Assembly (NCBI GenBank): GCA_021848025.1
Contig: JAJZND010000014.1
Span: forward strand, 1 to 40,457
DNA length: 40,457 nucleotides
Direction: 5' to 3'
From: Microcaldota archaeon
GTDB taxonomy: Archaea; Micrarchaeota; Micrarchaeia; Micrarchaeales; CABMGC01
The notes below the pieces were generated by a model. The model ran no database searches and had not been told where the DNA came from. It was given only the letters and a program-made list of their open reading frames with translations. Position 1 is the first letter of the stretch, and each line of letters begins with the position of its first letter. A program made the position numbers and the translations under genes. Shown piece by piece: positions 17,277 to 24,490 of this stretch.

Positions 17277-18041
17277 ATGACAACGAACGTTAGAAGCAGA
17301 CGTACTGCTCCCGAAGTGGAGGTGTTCAATAATCGGAATGGAGATGGGCTCCTGATCAACAAGGAAGTGATGGAAAGGCTTGCAGATAAGGCATTCAGAA
17401 GGTTCAATGGAACCGATTCTACAAGCAAGGTCTGGTTCCCCTACCAATGGAATATGTCAGTGCAGGAATCAAGGAAGGAGTTCACAAAGCTCGTAGCCGC
17501 AGTACTTGCAAGTTCAGAAGGGAGAGTAGTAACTGCGACGGTAAAAGGAGAACCTGCAGGATTCAGCATTGTCACTGGAATGAGCATATTCACAGAATCC
17601 ATCAGAGCGATGAAAGAAGGGAAGCTCGAGAAGGTAGAGGATTATACTGACGTGGTAAGGCAGCTCAAGACTTACGAAAAGATAGCTGATAAATTTAATA
17701 CCCTTCTAATAAATTTCGGCTACTTTGCAGATATCGCTGTAGCAAAGAAACTTGAGGGTAAAGGAGTAGGCAAAGTCCTGGTAAGAACCTCTATAGAGGA
17801 AGTAACAGGGTTAGGAAAAGATGCAGCAATGGCATGGACCGTAAACCCAGTAATGGGTCACCTCCTTAAAACGTTTGGCGCCGTGAAGGTGCCCGGCATC
17901 GGCAGGACAGGAAGAGGCATAGATTTTGCTGTGCAGGAAAGTACCGGACTGATAGTGCCTACCGTCTCGGCACCGGAAGAAGGATTCGGCAAGGTTAATG
18001 CAAAGCACTATGTTTTAACTGAACTGCAGAGAGCCAAGTAG
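17277..18041 (+). CDS. GNAT-fold acetyltransferase-like protein
   Basis: This is a 254-residue soluble protein. The segment YFADIAVAKKLEGKGVGKVLVRTSIEEV matches GNAT motif A, including the acetyl-CoA pyrophosphate loop R/Q-x-x-G-x-G/A (here EGKGVG), followed by a helix. An earlier strand, VVTATVKGEPAGFSIVTG, fits GNAT motif D (substrate side). The central region EDYTDVVRQLKTYEKIADKF is an insertion of unknown role. The acetyl acceptor cannot be inferred. It is followed 25 bases later by the PQ-loop-like membrane gene, probably in the same transcript. The two genes are bracketed by copies of the same roughly 60-base motif cluster. Confidence 0.65.
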   Translation: MTTNVRSRRTAPEVEVFNNRNGDGLLINKEVMERLADKAFRRFNGTDSTSKVWFPYQWNMSVQESRKEFTKLVAAVLASSEGRVVTATVKGEPAGFSIVTGMSIFTESIRAMKEGKLEKVEDYTDVVRQLKTYEKIADKFNTLLINFGYFADIAVAKKLEGKGVGKVLVRTSIEEVTGLGKDAAMAWTVNPVMGHLLKTFGAVKVPGIGRTGRGIDFAVQESTGLIVPTVSAPEEGFGKVNAKHYVLTELQRAK

Positions 18042-18066
18042 GAAGAGCGGTTCTCTGCGGCCCGGG

Positions 18067-19026
18067 TTGAGCTATCTAAGTGAGCTTGTGTTTAGGCACA
18101 AAAAAGTTGCAGGAGTGGATCGTGCCGAATTACGCTTGGTTGATTCTGCAGAAACGACCGTAAAGAGAAATGCATTTAAAACGGTTTCAAGGCGTTACGA
18201 AGAGATCAAGGGTGACCCCAAGGCAAGGCTTTCCGTTGTCATGGCGGAGTTCCTTGCAATACCTGGTGCAATAACCGCATCGATTGTCACAAAAGATCCG
18301 AACATATCTGGAGGAGTTGCCACGGCAATTACCGGCCTGCTTGTTTATCCGCCGATGACCCATAAAATATTATCTACTAAGCAGGGCATTGGTCCGTCAA
18401 TACCAGCATATGGCGCAGATACCATCGTAACTTCTACTTTTACCGTGGTTGGTTTCGATACGCATTCGCTTCCATTGATTCTTGCAGATCTGGGTTGCAT
18501 TGTTTTTTCGGCTCCCGGAATCCCATTGGTATTCAGCCAGCAGCTGCATGCTGCAAAAGAGAAAAGGGAGGCCTTGAAGGCAGTACAACCCATAGAAGCC
18601 AGTAGGTTCAAAAGATTAGCATCGGATCCTGTTGTCAGATTCTACGCGGCTTCGATGACCCCGTTTGCGATAGCAGCCGGAGCAATTGCAGGATCAATAG
18701 TTGCGCGTGCTCCATCGGACATCCCTGGAGCGATAGGAACCATCGCAGCACCATTCGTCTACTTAGCGCAGAGCAGGAGATCCGCAAAGTTAATGAAAAC
18801 TGGGGGTCTGGAGGCTGCAACAAGCGGCATCTCTCCGGCAGCATATTCATTGGATGCGTCAGCACAAAGCAATTGGCTTGCATATGCCGCAATGAAGAAC
18901 ATTCCTACGCTAGTCACCGTCCAAGTGGCTATAATGGCAGGGTGGGCTTATCCATTCAGCCTAGCAATGAAGAAGATGGTAAGGGACGTAAAAGGCAAGG
19001 TCACCCACAAAGAGGGAGTGCAGTAG
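18067..19026 (+). CDS. PQ-loop/SWEET-like membrane protein with two related halves
   Basis: This 319-residue membrane protein starts at TTG 18067. Two halves resemble the three-helix PQ-loop (MtN3/SemiSWEET) unit. Half 1 (about 80-160) reads AITGLLVYPPMTHKILSTKQGIGPSIPAYGADTIV. Half 2 (about 220-300) reads IGTIAAPFVYLAQSRRSAKLMKTGG followed by GISPAAYSLDASAQSNWLAYAAMKNIPTLV. In each, a helix ends in P-P or A-Q followed by a basic loop, a GI(S/G)P element, and a helix, as in PQ-loop proteins. Such proteins move sugars, amino acids or other small solutes, often as passive carriers. The residue match is loose and the hydrophilic N-terminal 60 residues are unusual, so the family assignment is tentative. 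Confidence 0.5.
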   Translation: MSYLSELVFRHKKVAGVDRAELRLVDSAETTVKRNAFKTVSRRYEEIKGDPKARLSVVMAEFLAIPGAITASIVTKDPNISGGVATAITGLLVYPPMTHKILSTKQGIGPSIPAYGADTIVTSTFTVVGFDTHSLPLILADLGCIVFSAPGIPLVFSQQLHAAKEKREALKAVQPIEASRFKRLASDPVVRFYAASMTPFAIAAGAIAGSIVARAPSDIPGAIGTIAAPFVYLAQSRRSAKLMKTGGLEAATSGISPAAYSLDASAQSNWLAYAAMKNIPTLVTVQVAIMAGWAYPFSLAMKKMVRDVKGKVTHKEGVQ

Positions 19027-19128
19027 CTCAACGGCTTCTTACCCATTTTAATTAGCTTTTTATCATGCATGCTAAAGTTTGTTCTCAAAAGTGCTTCGGC
19101 TTCAGGCGACAGAATAAGGCCGATTCAT

Positions 19129-19183
19129 TTTTGTTGATAAAGTAATAAAAATGTTGATAAAACTAGACTTAATCAACAAAACC
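19129..19183. repeat. copy 2 of the duplicated motif cluster
   Basis: It contains TTTTGTTGATAAAG (19129), TGTTGATAAAAC 20 bases later, and the inverted copy in GACTTAATCAACAAA (19166-19180), an exact 15-base match to copy 1. First-motif-to-last-motif distance is 37 bases here against 36 in copy 1. It lies downstream of the PQ-loop-like gene, between it and tRNA-Leu, where no promoter for a flanking gene is needed. Confidence 0.75.
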
Positions 19184-19247
19184 GGAAAAACTGCATCCAG
19201 ATAAAGTTTTAAGTTATTATCCTTTGCCAGTTTGACCGATTATTATG

Positions 19248-19352
19248 TGCAGGGGGTGAGATTTGAACTCACGAAGGCGCTAAGCCACAGGATCTTAAGT
19301 CCTGCGCATTTTCCGTGGCTTAAGAAGCCATTCCAGGCTCTGCCACCCCTGC
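19248..19352 (-). tRNA. tRNA-Leu (anticodon TAA) with a probable short intron in the D-loop
   Basis: On the minus strand the acceptor stem is GCAGGGG/CCCCTGC, the anticodon stem CAGGA/TCCTG encloses CTTAAGA (anticodon TAA), the long variable arm GGC-TTAGC-GCC marks class II, and the T arm is GTGAG-TTCAAAT-CTCAC. The gene is about 20 bases longer than a leucine tRNA should be. The excess lies between CCTGG of the D-loop and AAAATGCG. Removing AATGGCTTCTTAAGCCACGG restores the D stem GCA/TGC and a normal D-loop. The extra piece contains the hairpin TGGCTT-CTT-AAGCCA. Discriminator A; no CCA encoded. Confidence 0.88.
19313..19332 (-). other. predicted tRNA-Leu intron (about 20 bases, D-loop)
   Basis: This segment has no counterpart in a standard tRNA-Leu and folds as a 6-bp stem with a 3-base loop. 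The position is not the canonical 37/38 site. Exact splice points are uncertain by a few bases because of adjacent AA and GG runs. Confidence 0.6.
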
Positions 19353-19368
19353 ATGGATCTCTATCTGC

Positions 19369-20103
19369 TTATGCGTACATGGAAGGGCCTGCGCTCTCTT
19401 CTGCGTTTGTATAATTCTGATGCGAAGTCTTTACCTTCTTCAGTATGTCCCTTATCTTTGCCTCGACCTCCTTGGCTTCCTTGTCCAGCTCGCTTAAATC
19501 TATGTTTGTATCGAAGAGCTTATTCACTCCGGTTATCGCGAGTTCCGCATATCTAGGATCCATTATGGATGGGTTTACTTCGACCAGTATCTCCAGCGAA
19601 GGTATATTATATTCCTGCGATTTCACTATAAGCGATGCGCTTACCCCTGCTACGACACCTTCGGTTATGGGCTTGATTCCTTTTGCCTGAGCCTTCTTCA
19701 GTATGTCAGGGTTCGAGGACGCCACATACACCGTATCTGACAGCTTCTGGGCAGGCATGCCCCCCACAGAAATTATCTTGGCTATGCCATATTTCCTTGC
19801 AAAAGCAAGAACTTCATCTGCAAGCGGATTTACCAGTTGCGAAGGTATGGTGAATTCGGAAAGGAATATTATCAGTTTTGTCTTCTCGCTTTTGTATATT
19901 CTTGCGGGAGACATGGGCTTTGAATTGTGTATGGCAGCTATCGGCGGAAACTGCTCGCTCTCTATTTTGCCTATGTATTCCATTCCCAGTTTCTCTATAA
20001 TGTAGCTGCTTGCCATAGGGCCTACTAAGCCCGCTCCTGGAAAACCCTCTATGAGCGTATAGCCTTTTAGTGCCTGCTCCTTGAAAAGCTTTATCTCTAT
20101 CAT
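19369..20103 (-). CDS. PAC2 family protein (proteasome-assembly-chaperone-like)
   Basis: This 244-residue protein is of the archaeal PAC2/COG2047 type. The opening EGFPGAGLVGPMASSYIIEKLGMEYIGKIESEQFPPIAAIHN is diagnostic, followed by IIFLSEFTIP and the ISVGGMPAQ block. A C-terminal amphipathic, charged helix (NIDLSELDKEAKEVEAKIRDILKKVKTSHQN) closes the protein. Eukaryotic relatives assist proteasome assembly and archaeal ones are proposed to do likewise, but direct proof is thin. The ORF-track start (20157) adds 18 residues of poor quality; ATG 20103 has AAGTGAT upstream and begins the conserved domain. It is monocistronic, next to tRNA-Leu. Confidence 0.87.
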   Translation of the reverse strand: MIEIKLFKEQALKGYTLIEGFPGAGLVGPMASSYIIEKLGMEYIGKIESEQFPPIAAIHNSKPMSPARIYKSEKTKLIIFLSEFTIPSQLVNPLADEVLAFARKYGIAKIISVGGMPAQKLSDTVYVASSNPDILKKAQAKGIKPITEGVVAGVSASLIVKSQEYNIPSLEILVEVNPSIMDPRYAELAITGVNKLFDTNIDLSELDKEAKEVEAKIRDILKKVKTSHQNYTNAEESAGPSMYA

Positions 20104-20283
20104 ATTATCACTTATCTTATTGCAATCGAAGCCTTTAATAAGCTGATTTGTCAGCAAGGCATTCAGACAGACATTTTCCTGACGTAAATCACGAATATTT
20201 ATGCAGAATATATATTATGACTTAATGTAAAGACTACCTTCGAGGAAATTGTCTCCTATATTTTAATGTCGATGCTTCGAGAA

Positions 20284-20321
20284 TAACTATAAAAAGATAT
20301 CGGTCGTAGTATTACCGGTGA
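20284..20321 (+). promoter_or_regulatory. TATA box and GGTGA ribosome site for the small repeat protein
   Basis: AACTATAAAAAG (20284-20295) is followed by GGTGA (20317-20321), four bases before ATG 20326. Both elements are strong and suggest high expression. Confidence 0.6.
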
Positions 20322-20325
20322 ATCG

Positions 20326-20565
20326 ATGGCAGAAAGAGTAACAAAAGAAAGAGTAGACAGAGAAGACGGCTATCTTTATTTCTTAGGTAAGGATGGCTAC
20401 GTATGGAAAACGCCCATGAAGAACAATCCGAGAGGCAGGAAGGCTAAAGTAGGCCAGGAGAGAGTCTCTAGGCAGGAAGGATTCCTTTACTTCATAGACA
20501 AGAGTGGCTATGTCGCAAGGACAAAGATGAACAGGAAGGGCAGAATAAGCAGGAAACGAAGGTAA
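20326..20565 (+). CDS. small basic protein with two tandem GYLYF-type repeats
   Basis: This 79-residue protein is made of two similar halves: KERVDREDGYLYFLGKDGYVWKTPM and QERVSRQEGFLYFIDKSGYVARTKM, each followed by an Arg/Lys-rich tail (NPRGRKAKV; NRKGRISRKRR). Each unit is predicted to form a beta hairpin with aromatic and glycine positions. Similar short GYLY(Y/F)xDKxGxV proteins are present in many archaea and some bacteria without known function. The strong promoter, strong ribosome site, high positive charge and clean terminator suggest an abundant nucleic-acid-associated protein; that is inference only. It is a single gene. Confidence 0.7.
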   Translation: MAERVTKERVDREDGYLYFLGKDGYVWKTPMKNNPRGRKAKVGQERVSRQEGFLYFIDKSGYVARTKMNRKGRISRKRR

Positions 20566-20577
20566 ATCCTAAAACAA

Positions 20578-20636
20578 TTTTTGCTTTTTTTATTTTAATT
20601 TTGTATTTATTTCTTTTTGCTTTTTTTATTGTTTTA
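20578..20636 (+). terminator. poly-T intrinsic terminator with a duplicated tract
   Basis: A run of T-rich tracts directly follows the small repeat gene. The 17-mer TTTTTGCTTTTTTTATT occurs twice, 36 bases apart. Archaeal termination commonly uses such U-tracts. Confidence 0.65.
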
Positions 20637-20652
20637 ATCCGTTATAGCGTGC

Positions 20653-21225
20653 ATGCTGGAGAGTGGTTTTATTTCAAGGAATAAAAGGATACGTAAGGCA
20701 TATATTGAGGAAAAGGCGACGCAGCACAGAACTGAACCTGTTCCGGCAGATAAGAAAAAGAAAAACCTGCCGTATAGGGTCGGCTTTGCCCTTATTGTCT
20801 TAGGTGCTGCATTTTTAATAATAGGATCTCTCGCGGTTTTTTACAACTTAAATTCCTTTGTTGCTAAAGCGGTTCCTGATACAATAAATGTTATAGGTGC
20901 AAACGCCTTCAATGCAAGGCTTAAGCTTTACAATATTACCGAAACACAGTATCAGAGCGAAGTTGGTTCGTTCCTGGCCTTTGAAGGTGGCATAAATCTG
21001 ATTTTTGGACTTCTGGCTGTTGCGGCAGCTTATATGTTTTTCGTAAGGAAAAGCACCACCAAGACCGGGAAGACTATCTGGATAGTAGTAAGCATCTTTA
21101 CCGGGATACTAAGCATTTTACTTAATGGTTTGGATGTAGGACTGGCCGGCCCGCTGTTCATATTAGCAGGAGGCATCCTGGCTTTAGTAGGCTTTACAAG
21201 GCAGGAAAAAACTGGTGGCAGTTGA
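20653..21225 (+). CDS. four-helix membrane protein of unknown function
   Basis: This is a 190-residue protein. A basic N-terminus of about 40 residues is followed by hydrophobic segments VGFALIVLGAAFLIIGSLAVFY, GGINLIFGLLAVAAAYMFFV, TIWIVVSIFTGILSILLNGLDV and PLFILAGGILALVGF, giving about four transmembrane helices. An extracellular loop of about 45 residues (VAKAVPDTINVIGANAFNARLKLYNITETQYQSEV) lies between helices 1 and 2. No family is recognised. ATG 20653 is taken as the start. It is separated from the upstream gene by the poly-T terminator, whose A/T-rich sequence may also contain its promoter. Confidence 0.65.
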   Translation: MLESGFISRNKRIRKAYIEEKATQHRTEPVPADKKKKNLPYRVGFALIVLGAAFLIIGSLAVFYNLNSFVAKAVPDTINVIGANAFNARLKLYNITETQYQSEVGSFLAFEGGINLIFGLLAVAAAYMFFVRKSTTKTGKTIWIVVSIFTGILSILLNGLDVGLAGPLFILAGGILALVGFTRQEKTGGS

Positions 21226-21326
21226 ACCTTTCACTTGACTCGTAACAAGCCATGGTTGCGGAAATTCCGGCTGCTTTTAGCTTGGAAATTGAGAAAAGAG
21301 TAGAACACAGGGGAACGCGCCTGAAC

Positions 21327-22466
21327 TCAGAAAGTTTCGATTCTTGGCCAGTCCACATCTGATGGCTTGGTCTGTGAGAACATTTCCGAAGTATCGGCTA
21401 CATCTGCCCTTGTCAAGGACATCACACCCATATTTACCAATGCCAGTATGCTCGTTGCGAGCAGATATGTAGTATATGTATATAGGTACTCATAGCTAAG
21501 CAGTACAAATGCAACGACCGCTACTATCGCAGAGAACTTGAACGTCTTTGATGAAGGTCTGAGTATTATTAATGCTGAGACAAAATCAAGTACAACGATA
21601 GCCAGGTTGGCGCCAGAAGTATAATAGCTATAATTGTTGCTGAACAGGAACTGCTGGAAGCCGTTCTTCATTACATATGAGGTAAAGAATGAGAACTGTT
21701 GAAATGAGAAGTACAGGAGGATGCTTCCCGCAATTATCGACAGGACTGAAGAAACGTATACAAACTCATTATATTTCATCTTGAGCTGAATCGGCGATAT
21801 CCTGCTTACAGTATCTATATCCTCAAGGCAGTACTCTGCGCCATTATATTCTATCAGGTCAGAGTAGCAGAACGGCCTTTTGCAGTAGTTGCATATTGAA
21901 TATGCCGGGCGCCATGGGTGCGTAGAACAGGATTTGCCCTTTGCCAGCGCCATGTTTTGTCTGGCATTCTTTGTAGCAGAGATGCTCTTTTTCTCGCTTA
22001 TTTCAGGAGCGTAATACTCACTTGCCACATTTTCCGGTGCAACGTTTGGCGGTACGTTAGGAACAGGCACTTCTTGAACAGGTTCAGGCTGTTTGAGCAC
22101 CGGCTGCTGTACCTGTTTCGCATGCTGCATTGCCTTCTGCTGTGGTATGGGCTTTGGCTGCTGCAAGATCAGTGTGCTTGGCAGTGATTCTGATGTAGTA
22201 ATAATCTCGTGGGATGCAGGATGCGCCTGCTCTTCCTGCAATGACGATGTCTGCACCGGCTTCCTTTTTTTGCTAAATGCGCCGGAGAGTGAGGCTAGAA
22301 AACCCTTTTTCTTCGCTTTAGCAGCATTCTGCTGTACGGTTTGAGCCCCCAGGGCAGTGCTAGGTACAGCAGACCCAATATCAGATCCTTTGTCAGTAAC
22401 GCTCCCCTTATTGCTTACATAGCCTCTTTTCTTGAAAATTAGGAGGCCATTTGGGTCTACGCTCAA
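21327..22466 (-). CDS. membrane protein with B-box-like zinc finger
   Basis: This is a 379-residue protein starting at TTG 22466. Residues 1-180 are hydrophilic, with a basic patch (KKKGFLASLSGAFSKKRK) and a Pro/Gln-rich stretch (LQQPKPIPQQKAMQHAKQVQQPVLKQPEPVQ). Next comes CSTHPWRPAYSICNYCKRPFCYSDLIEYNGAEYC, a Cys/His array like the prokaryotic B-box-type zinc finger (CxxH...CxxC...C...C). About four transmembrane helices follow (FVYVSSVLSIIAGSILLYF, ANLAIVVLDFVSALIIL, FSAIVAVVAFVLLSYEYLY, LLATSILALVNMGVMSL). The role is unknown. It follows the eS26 gene by 17 bases on the same strand and is probably co-transcribed with it. Confidence 0.7.
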   Translation of the reverse strand: MSVDPNGLLIFKKRGYVSNKGSVTDKGSDIGSAVPSTALGAQTVQQNAAKAKKKGFLASLSGAFSKKRKPVQTSSLQEEQAHPASHEIITTSESLPSTLILQQPKPIPQQKAMQHAKQVQQPVLKQPEPVQEVPVPNVPPNVAPENVASEYYAPEISEKKSISATKNARQNMALAKGKSCSTHPWRPAYSICNYCKRPFCYSDLIEYNGAEYCLEDIDTVSRISPIQLKMKYNEFVYVSSVLSIIAGSILLYFSFQQFSFFTSYVMKNGFQQFLFSNNYSYYTSGANLAIVVLDFVSALIILRPSSKTFKFSAIVAVVAFVLLSYEYLYTYTTYLLATSILALVNMGVMSLTRADVADTSEMFSQTKPSDVDWPRIETF

Positions 22467-22483
22467 AAAACCACTTCTTTTCT

Positions 22484-22735
22484 CTAGAACTTTTTATTGC
22501 TATTAGAGAATCTCATGGCTTCCTCCTTCTTCTTCTCGAATATGCCCCTGTGCTTTGCGCAACTTATGCAATAGTAGATCTTTCTCTTTGACATGAACCG
22601 CACGTTATTTCCGCCCATGTTCGGGTCTGTGCCGAAACGTATGGTCTTTTCATATGCTACTGCCTTATTTCTAGGCATTGATCTACCGCAGTTGTCGCAA
22701 GTTACCAGTGGTTCTCGTCCTCTCAGCACCAACAC
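22484..22735 (-). CDS. rps26e: ribosomal protein eS26
   Basis: This 83-residue zinc-binding protein is from the small ribosomal subunit. The arrangement CDNCGRSMPRNKAV...YYCISCAKHRGIF matches eS26, where a CxxC pair followed by (V/M)P(R/K)(D/N)KA is joined to (H/Y)YCxSCAxH. In eukaryotes eS26 lies near the mRNA exit channel and 16S/18S 3' end; in archaea it has a patchy distribution. The start is one of several closely spaced GTG/TTG codons (22735, 22732, 22729); with AGGTG nearby, GTG 22729 is also possible. CTTTATAAGTA about 25 bases upstream is the likely TATA box. Confidence 0.8.
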   Translation of the reverse strand: MLVLRGREPLVTCDNCGRSMPRNKAVAYEKTIRFGTDPNMGGNNVRFMSKRKIYYCISCAKHRGIFEKKKEEAMRFSNSNKKF

Positions 22736-22801
22736 CTCTTTTACTTATTACCTTTACTTATAAAGATTAATAGACTTATGTCTTTCGCAAGGCTGCCATC
22801 A

Positions 22802-22831
22802 GCTGACGTTAATCAGCGTTGCTGCAAACGC
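22802..22831. repeat. two adjacent short hairpins between eS26 and TFB genes
   Basis: GCTGA/TCAGC with a 6-base loop (22802-22817) is followed immediately by GCGTT/AACGC with a 6-base loop (22816-22831). They lie in the 250-base divergent gap between eS26 and tfb. A small RNA or regulatory structure is possible. The rest of the gap holds TATA-like sequences near 22880 and 22928. Confidence 0.35.
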
Positions 22832-23001
22832 TCTTTGGCTGATTTGATGACTGTTTGTGCAGTTTTAGGCCAATAGAAATATTTAAATATCTATCTAGCC
22901 ATAATAATATTGCTCATTTTAGAAAGATTTAAAAATTTAATTATAGAAAAGCCCGAAGCTAGCATGCTGAAGGCAGAGCAGATGGCATTTAAGTGGTTAT
23001 A

Positions 23002-24048
23002 ATGGAGAAAACTACGAAAAAATCAAAATCAAAGCAAATAAGCAAGGTTAGGGATAGCGAGACCGAGGAAGTCTTTGATGATGCACCGCAGGCGAAGCAG
23101 CCCGTAGCTGTGAGGGCAGTGCAAGCGCCGCAAGGCGGTGCAGAGATAAAGAAGTGCCCAAGCTGCGGCAGTTTAGACGTTATCTTCGACAATGAACGAG
23201 GAGAGTATATCTGCAACAACTGCGGCTTGGTAATAGAGGAGAATGTTACCGATGTAGGGCCGGAGTGGCGCGCATTTGACTCTGACCAGAGGAACGCAAG
23301 GGCGAGGACAGGCGCTCCGATAAAGTACATGAAGCCCAACAAAGGGCTGGTCACTGAGATAGACATGTATAATAAGGACATACGTGGCACCAAGCTGCCT
23401 TCTAAGAGACAGGCACAGCTCTACAGAATGAGGAAGTGGCACAAGAGGGCAAGCATAGCGAGCTCAAGCGAGAGGAACTACCTGGTGGCGCTGCCTGAAC
23501 TCAACAGGGTAGCAAGCTACCTGGGCCTGCCGGACAATATACGCGAGCAGACCGCACTTCTTTACAGGCAGTGCGTGAAGAATAATCTTATAAGGGGAAG
23601 GCCTATAGAAACAGTAGTAAATGCAGCGCTATATGCAACATGCAGGAGCGCAGGAATGCCCAGGACCCTTGATGAGATCTCCCAAATCTCAAATGTCTCG
23701 AAAAAAGAGATAGGCCGCACATACCGCATAATAGCGCATGAACTTAATCTTAAGATACCGCTGACGGATCCTTCAAGCTACGTGCCAAGGTACGTTGCTG
23801 CGCTGAAGCTGAGCGGCGAAGCACAGGAGAAGGCCATGTTACTGCTTAAGCAGGCGATGAAGAAAGGCCTGATAAGCGGAAGAAGCCCTACAGGCGTGTC
23901 TGCAGCAGCAGTTTATATAGCAGGCGCACTGGTTGGCGAGAGGAGAACCCAGAAGGAAGTGGCTGACGTGGCAGGAGTAACAGAAGTTACCATAAGAAAC
24001 AGGTACAGGGAGCTCAAGCAGGAGCTCAGCATAGATGTGAACCTTTAA
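23002..24048 (+). CDS. tfb: transcription initiation factor IIB (TFB)
   Basis: This 348-residue TFB recruits RNA polymerase to TBP-bound promoters. A lysine-rich N-terminal extension of about 50 residues precedes the zinc ribbon KCPSCGSLDVIFDNERGEYICNNCGLVIEE. Next is the B-reader/linker (VGPEWRAFDSDQ), then two cyclin-like repeats beginning at about residue 155 (ALPELNRVASYLGLPDNIREQTALLYRQCV) and about residue 250 (YVPRYVAALKLSGEAQEKAMLLLKQA). The recognition helix VAGVTEVTIRNRYREL, which contacts BRE, is near the end. The basic N-terminal extension is longer than in most archaeal TFBs. ATG 23002 is preferred to GTG 22993. The gene ends 8 bases before the next. Confidence 0.95.
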   Translation: MEKTTKKSKSKQISKVRDSETEEVFDDAPQAKQPVAVRAVQAPQGGAEIKKCPSCGSLDVIFDNERGEYICNNCGLVIEENVTDVGPEWRAFDSDQRNARARTGAPIKYMKPNKGLVTEIDMYNKDIRGTKLPSKRQAQLYRMRKWHKRASIASSSERNYLVALPELNRVASYLGLPDNIREQTALLYRQCVKNNLIRGRPIETVVNAALYATCRSAGMPRTLDEISQISNVSKKEIGRTYRIIAHELNLKIPLTDPSSYVPRYVAALKLSGEAQEKAMLLLKQAMKKGLISGRSPTGVSAAAVYIAGALVGERRTQKEVADVAGVTEVTIRNRYRELKQELSIDVNL

Positions 24049-24056
24049 GTGGTCTG

Positions 24057-24473
24057 ATGCGCATTGAAGCGGCCCTTGTGGCCGTTTCCTTTCTTTTATT
24101 TTCAGGCTTAGCTTTTGCACAGCATCCCACCGGCATAAGCACTTCAGGCTACAATGCCTTGCAGGCCAGGGAATATGTTGCCAATGCAACGGCATATGTG
24201 AAGAGCGTGAACGAGAGTGCCTACCTCATTTTCTACCCTAATTTGACCACAGCGTATTCCTACCTTTCTAAGGCCGGGAGTTATAGCAACTCATCGCCTT
24301 CTACTGCAGTTTCTTTTGCATACAAGGCTAGGCAATCTGCAAGGAATGCGTACCAGAACATACAGGTTTACAAAACCGACTCTCTCGCAGTTGTAACGGC
24401 ATTTACCATTGCTACGGCCCTGGTCTTATATATGTATATGAAGCGCATTGATAGAAAGAAGAGAAAAGCTTAG
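24057..24473 (+). CDS. secreted, membrane-anchored small protein
   Basis: This 138-residue protein has a clear signal peptide (MRIEAALVAVSFLLFSGLAFAQ, probable cleavage after AFA), an exterior domain of about 75 residues with several N-glycosylation-type sites (NAT, NES, NLT, NSS), one C-terminal transmembrane helix (AVVTAFTIATALVLYMYMK) and a basic cytoplasmic tail (RIDRKKRKA). The exterior part looks helical. No family is recognised. It lies 8 bases after tfb and 17 bases before malic enzyme, all on the plus strand, so a shared transcript is likely even though the functions are unrelated. Confidence 0.75.
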   Translation: MRIEAALVAVSFLLFSGLAFAQHPTGISTSGYNALQAREYVANATAYVKSVNESAYLIFYPNLTTAYSYLSKAGSYSNSSPSTAVSFAYKARQSARNAYQNIQVYKTDSLAVVTAFTIATALVLYMYMKRIDRKKRKA

Positions 24474-24490
24474 CACCGCAGGGTAATCTT

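Noticed and set aside
22741-22990. C/D-box small RNA between eS26 and TFB (TTGATGA near 22844)
   Set aside because: The C box is imperfect and no convincing D and internal D'/C' boxes at proper spacing were found.
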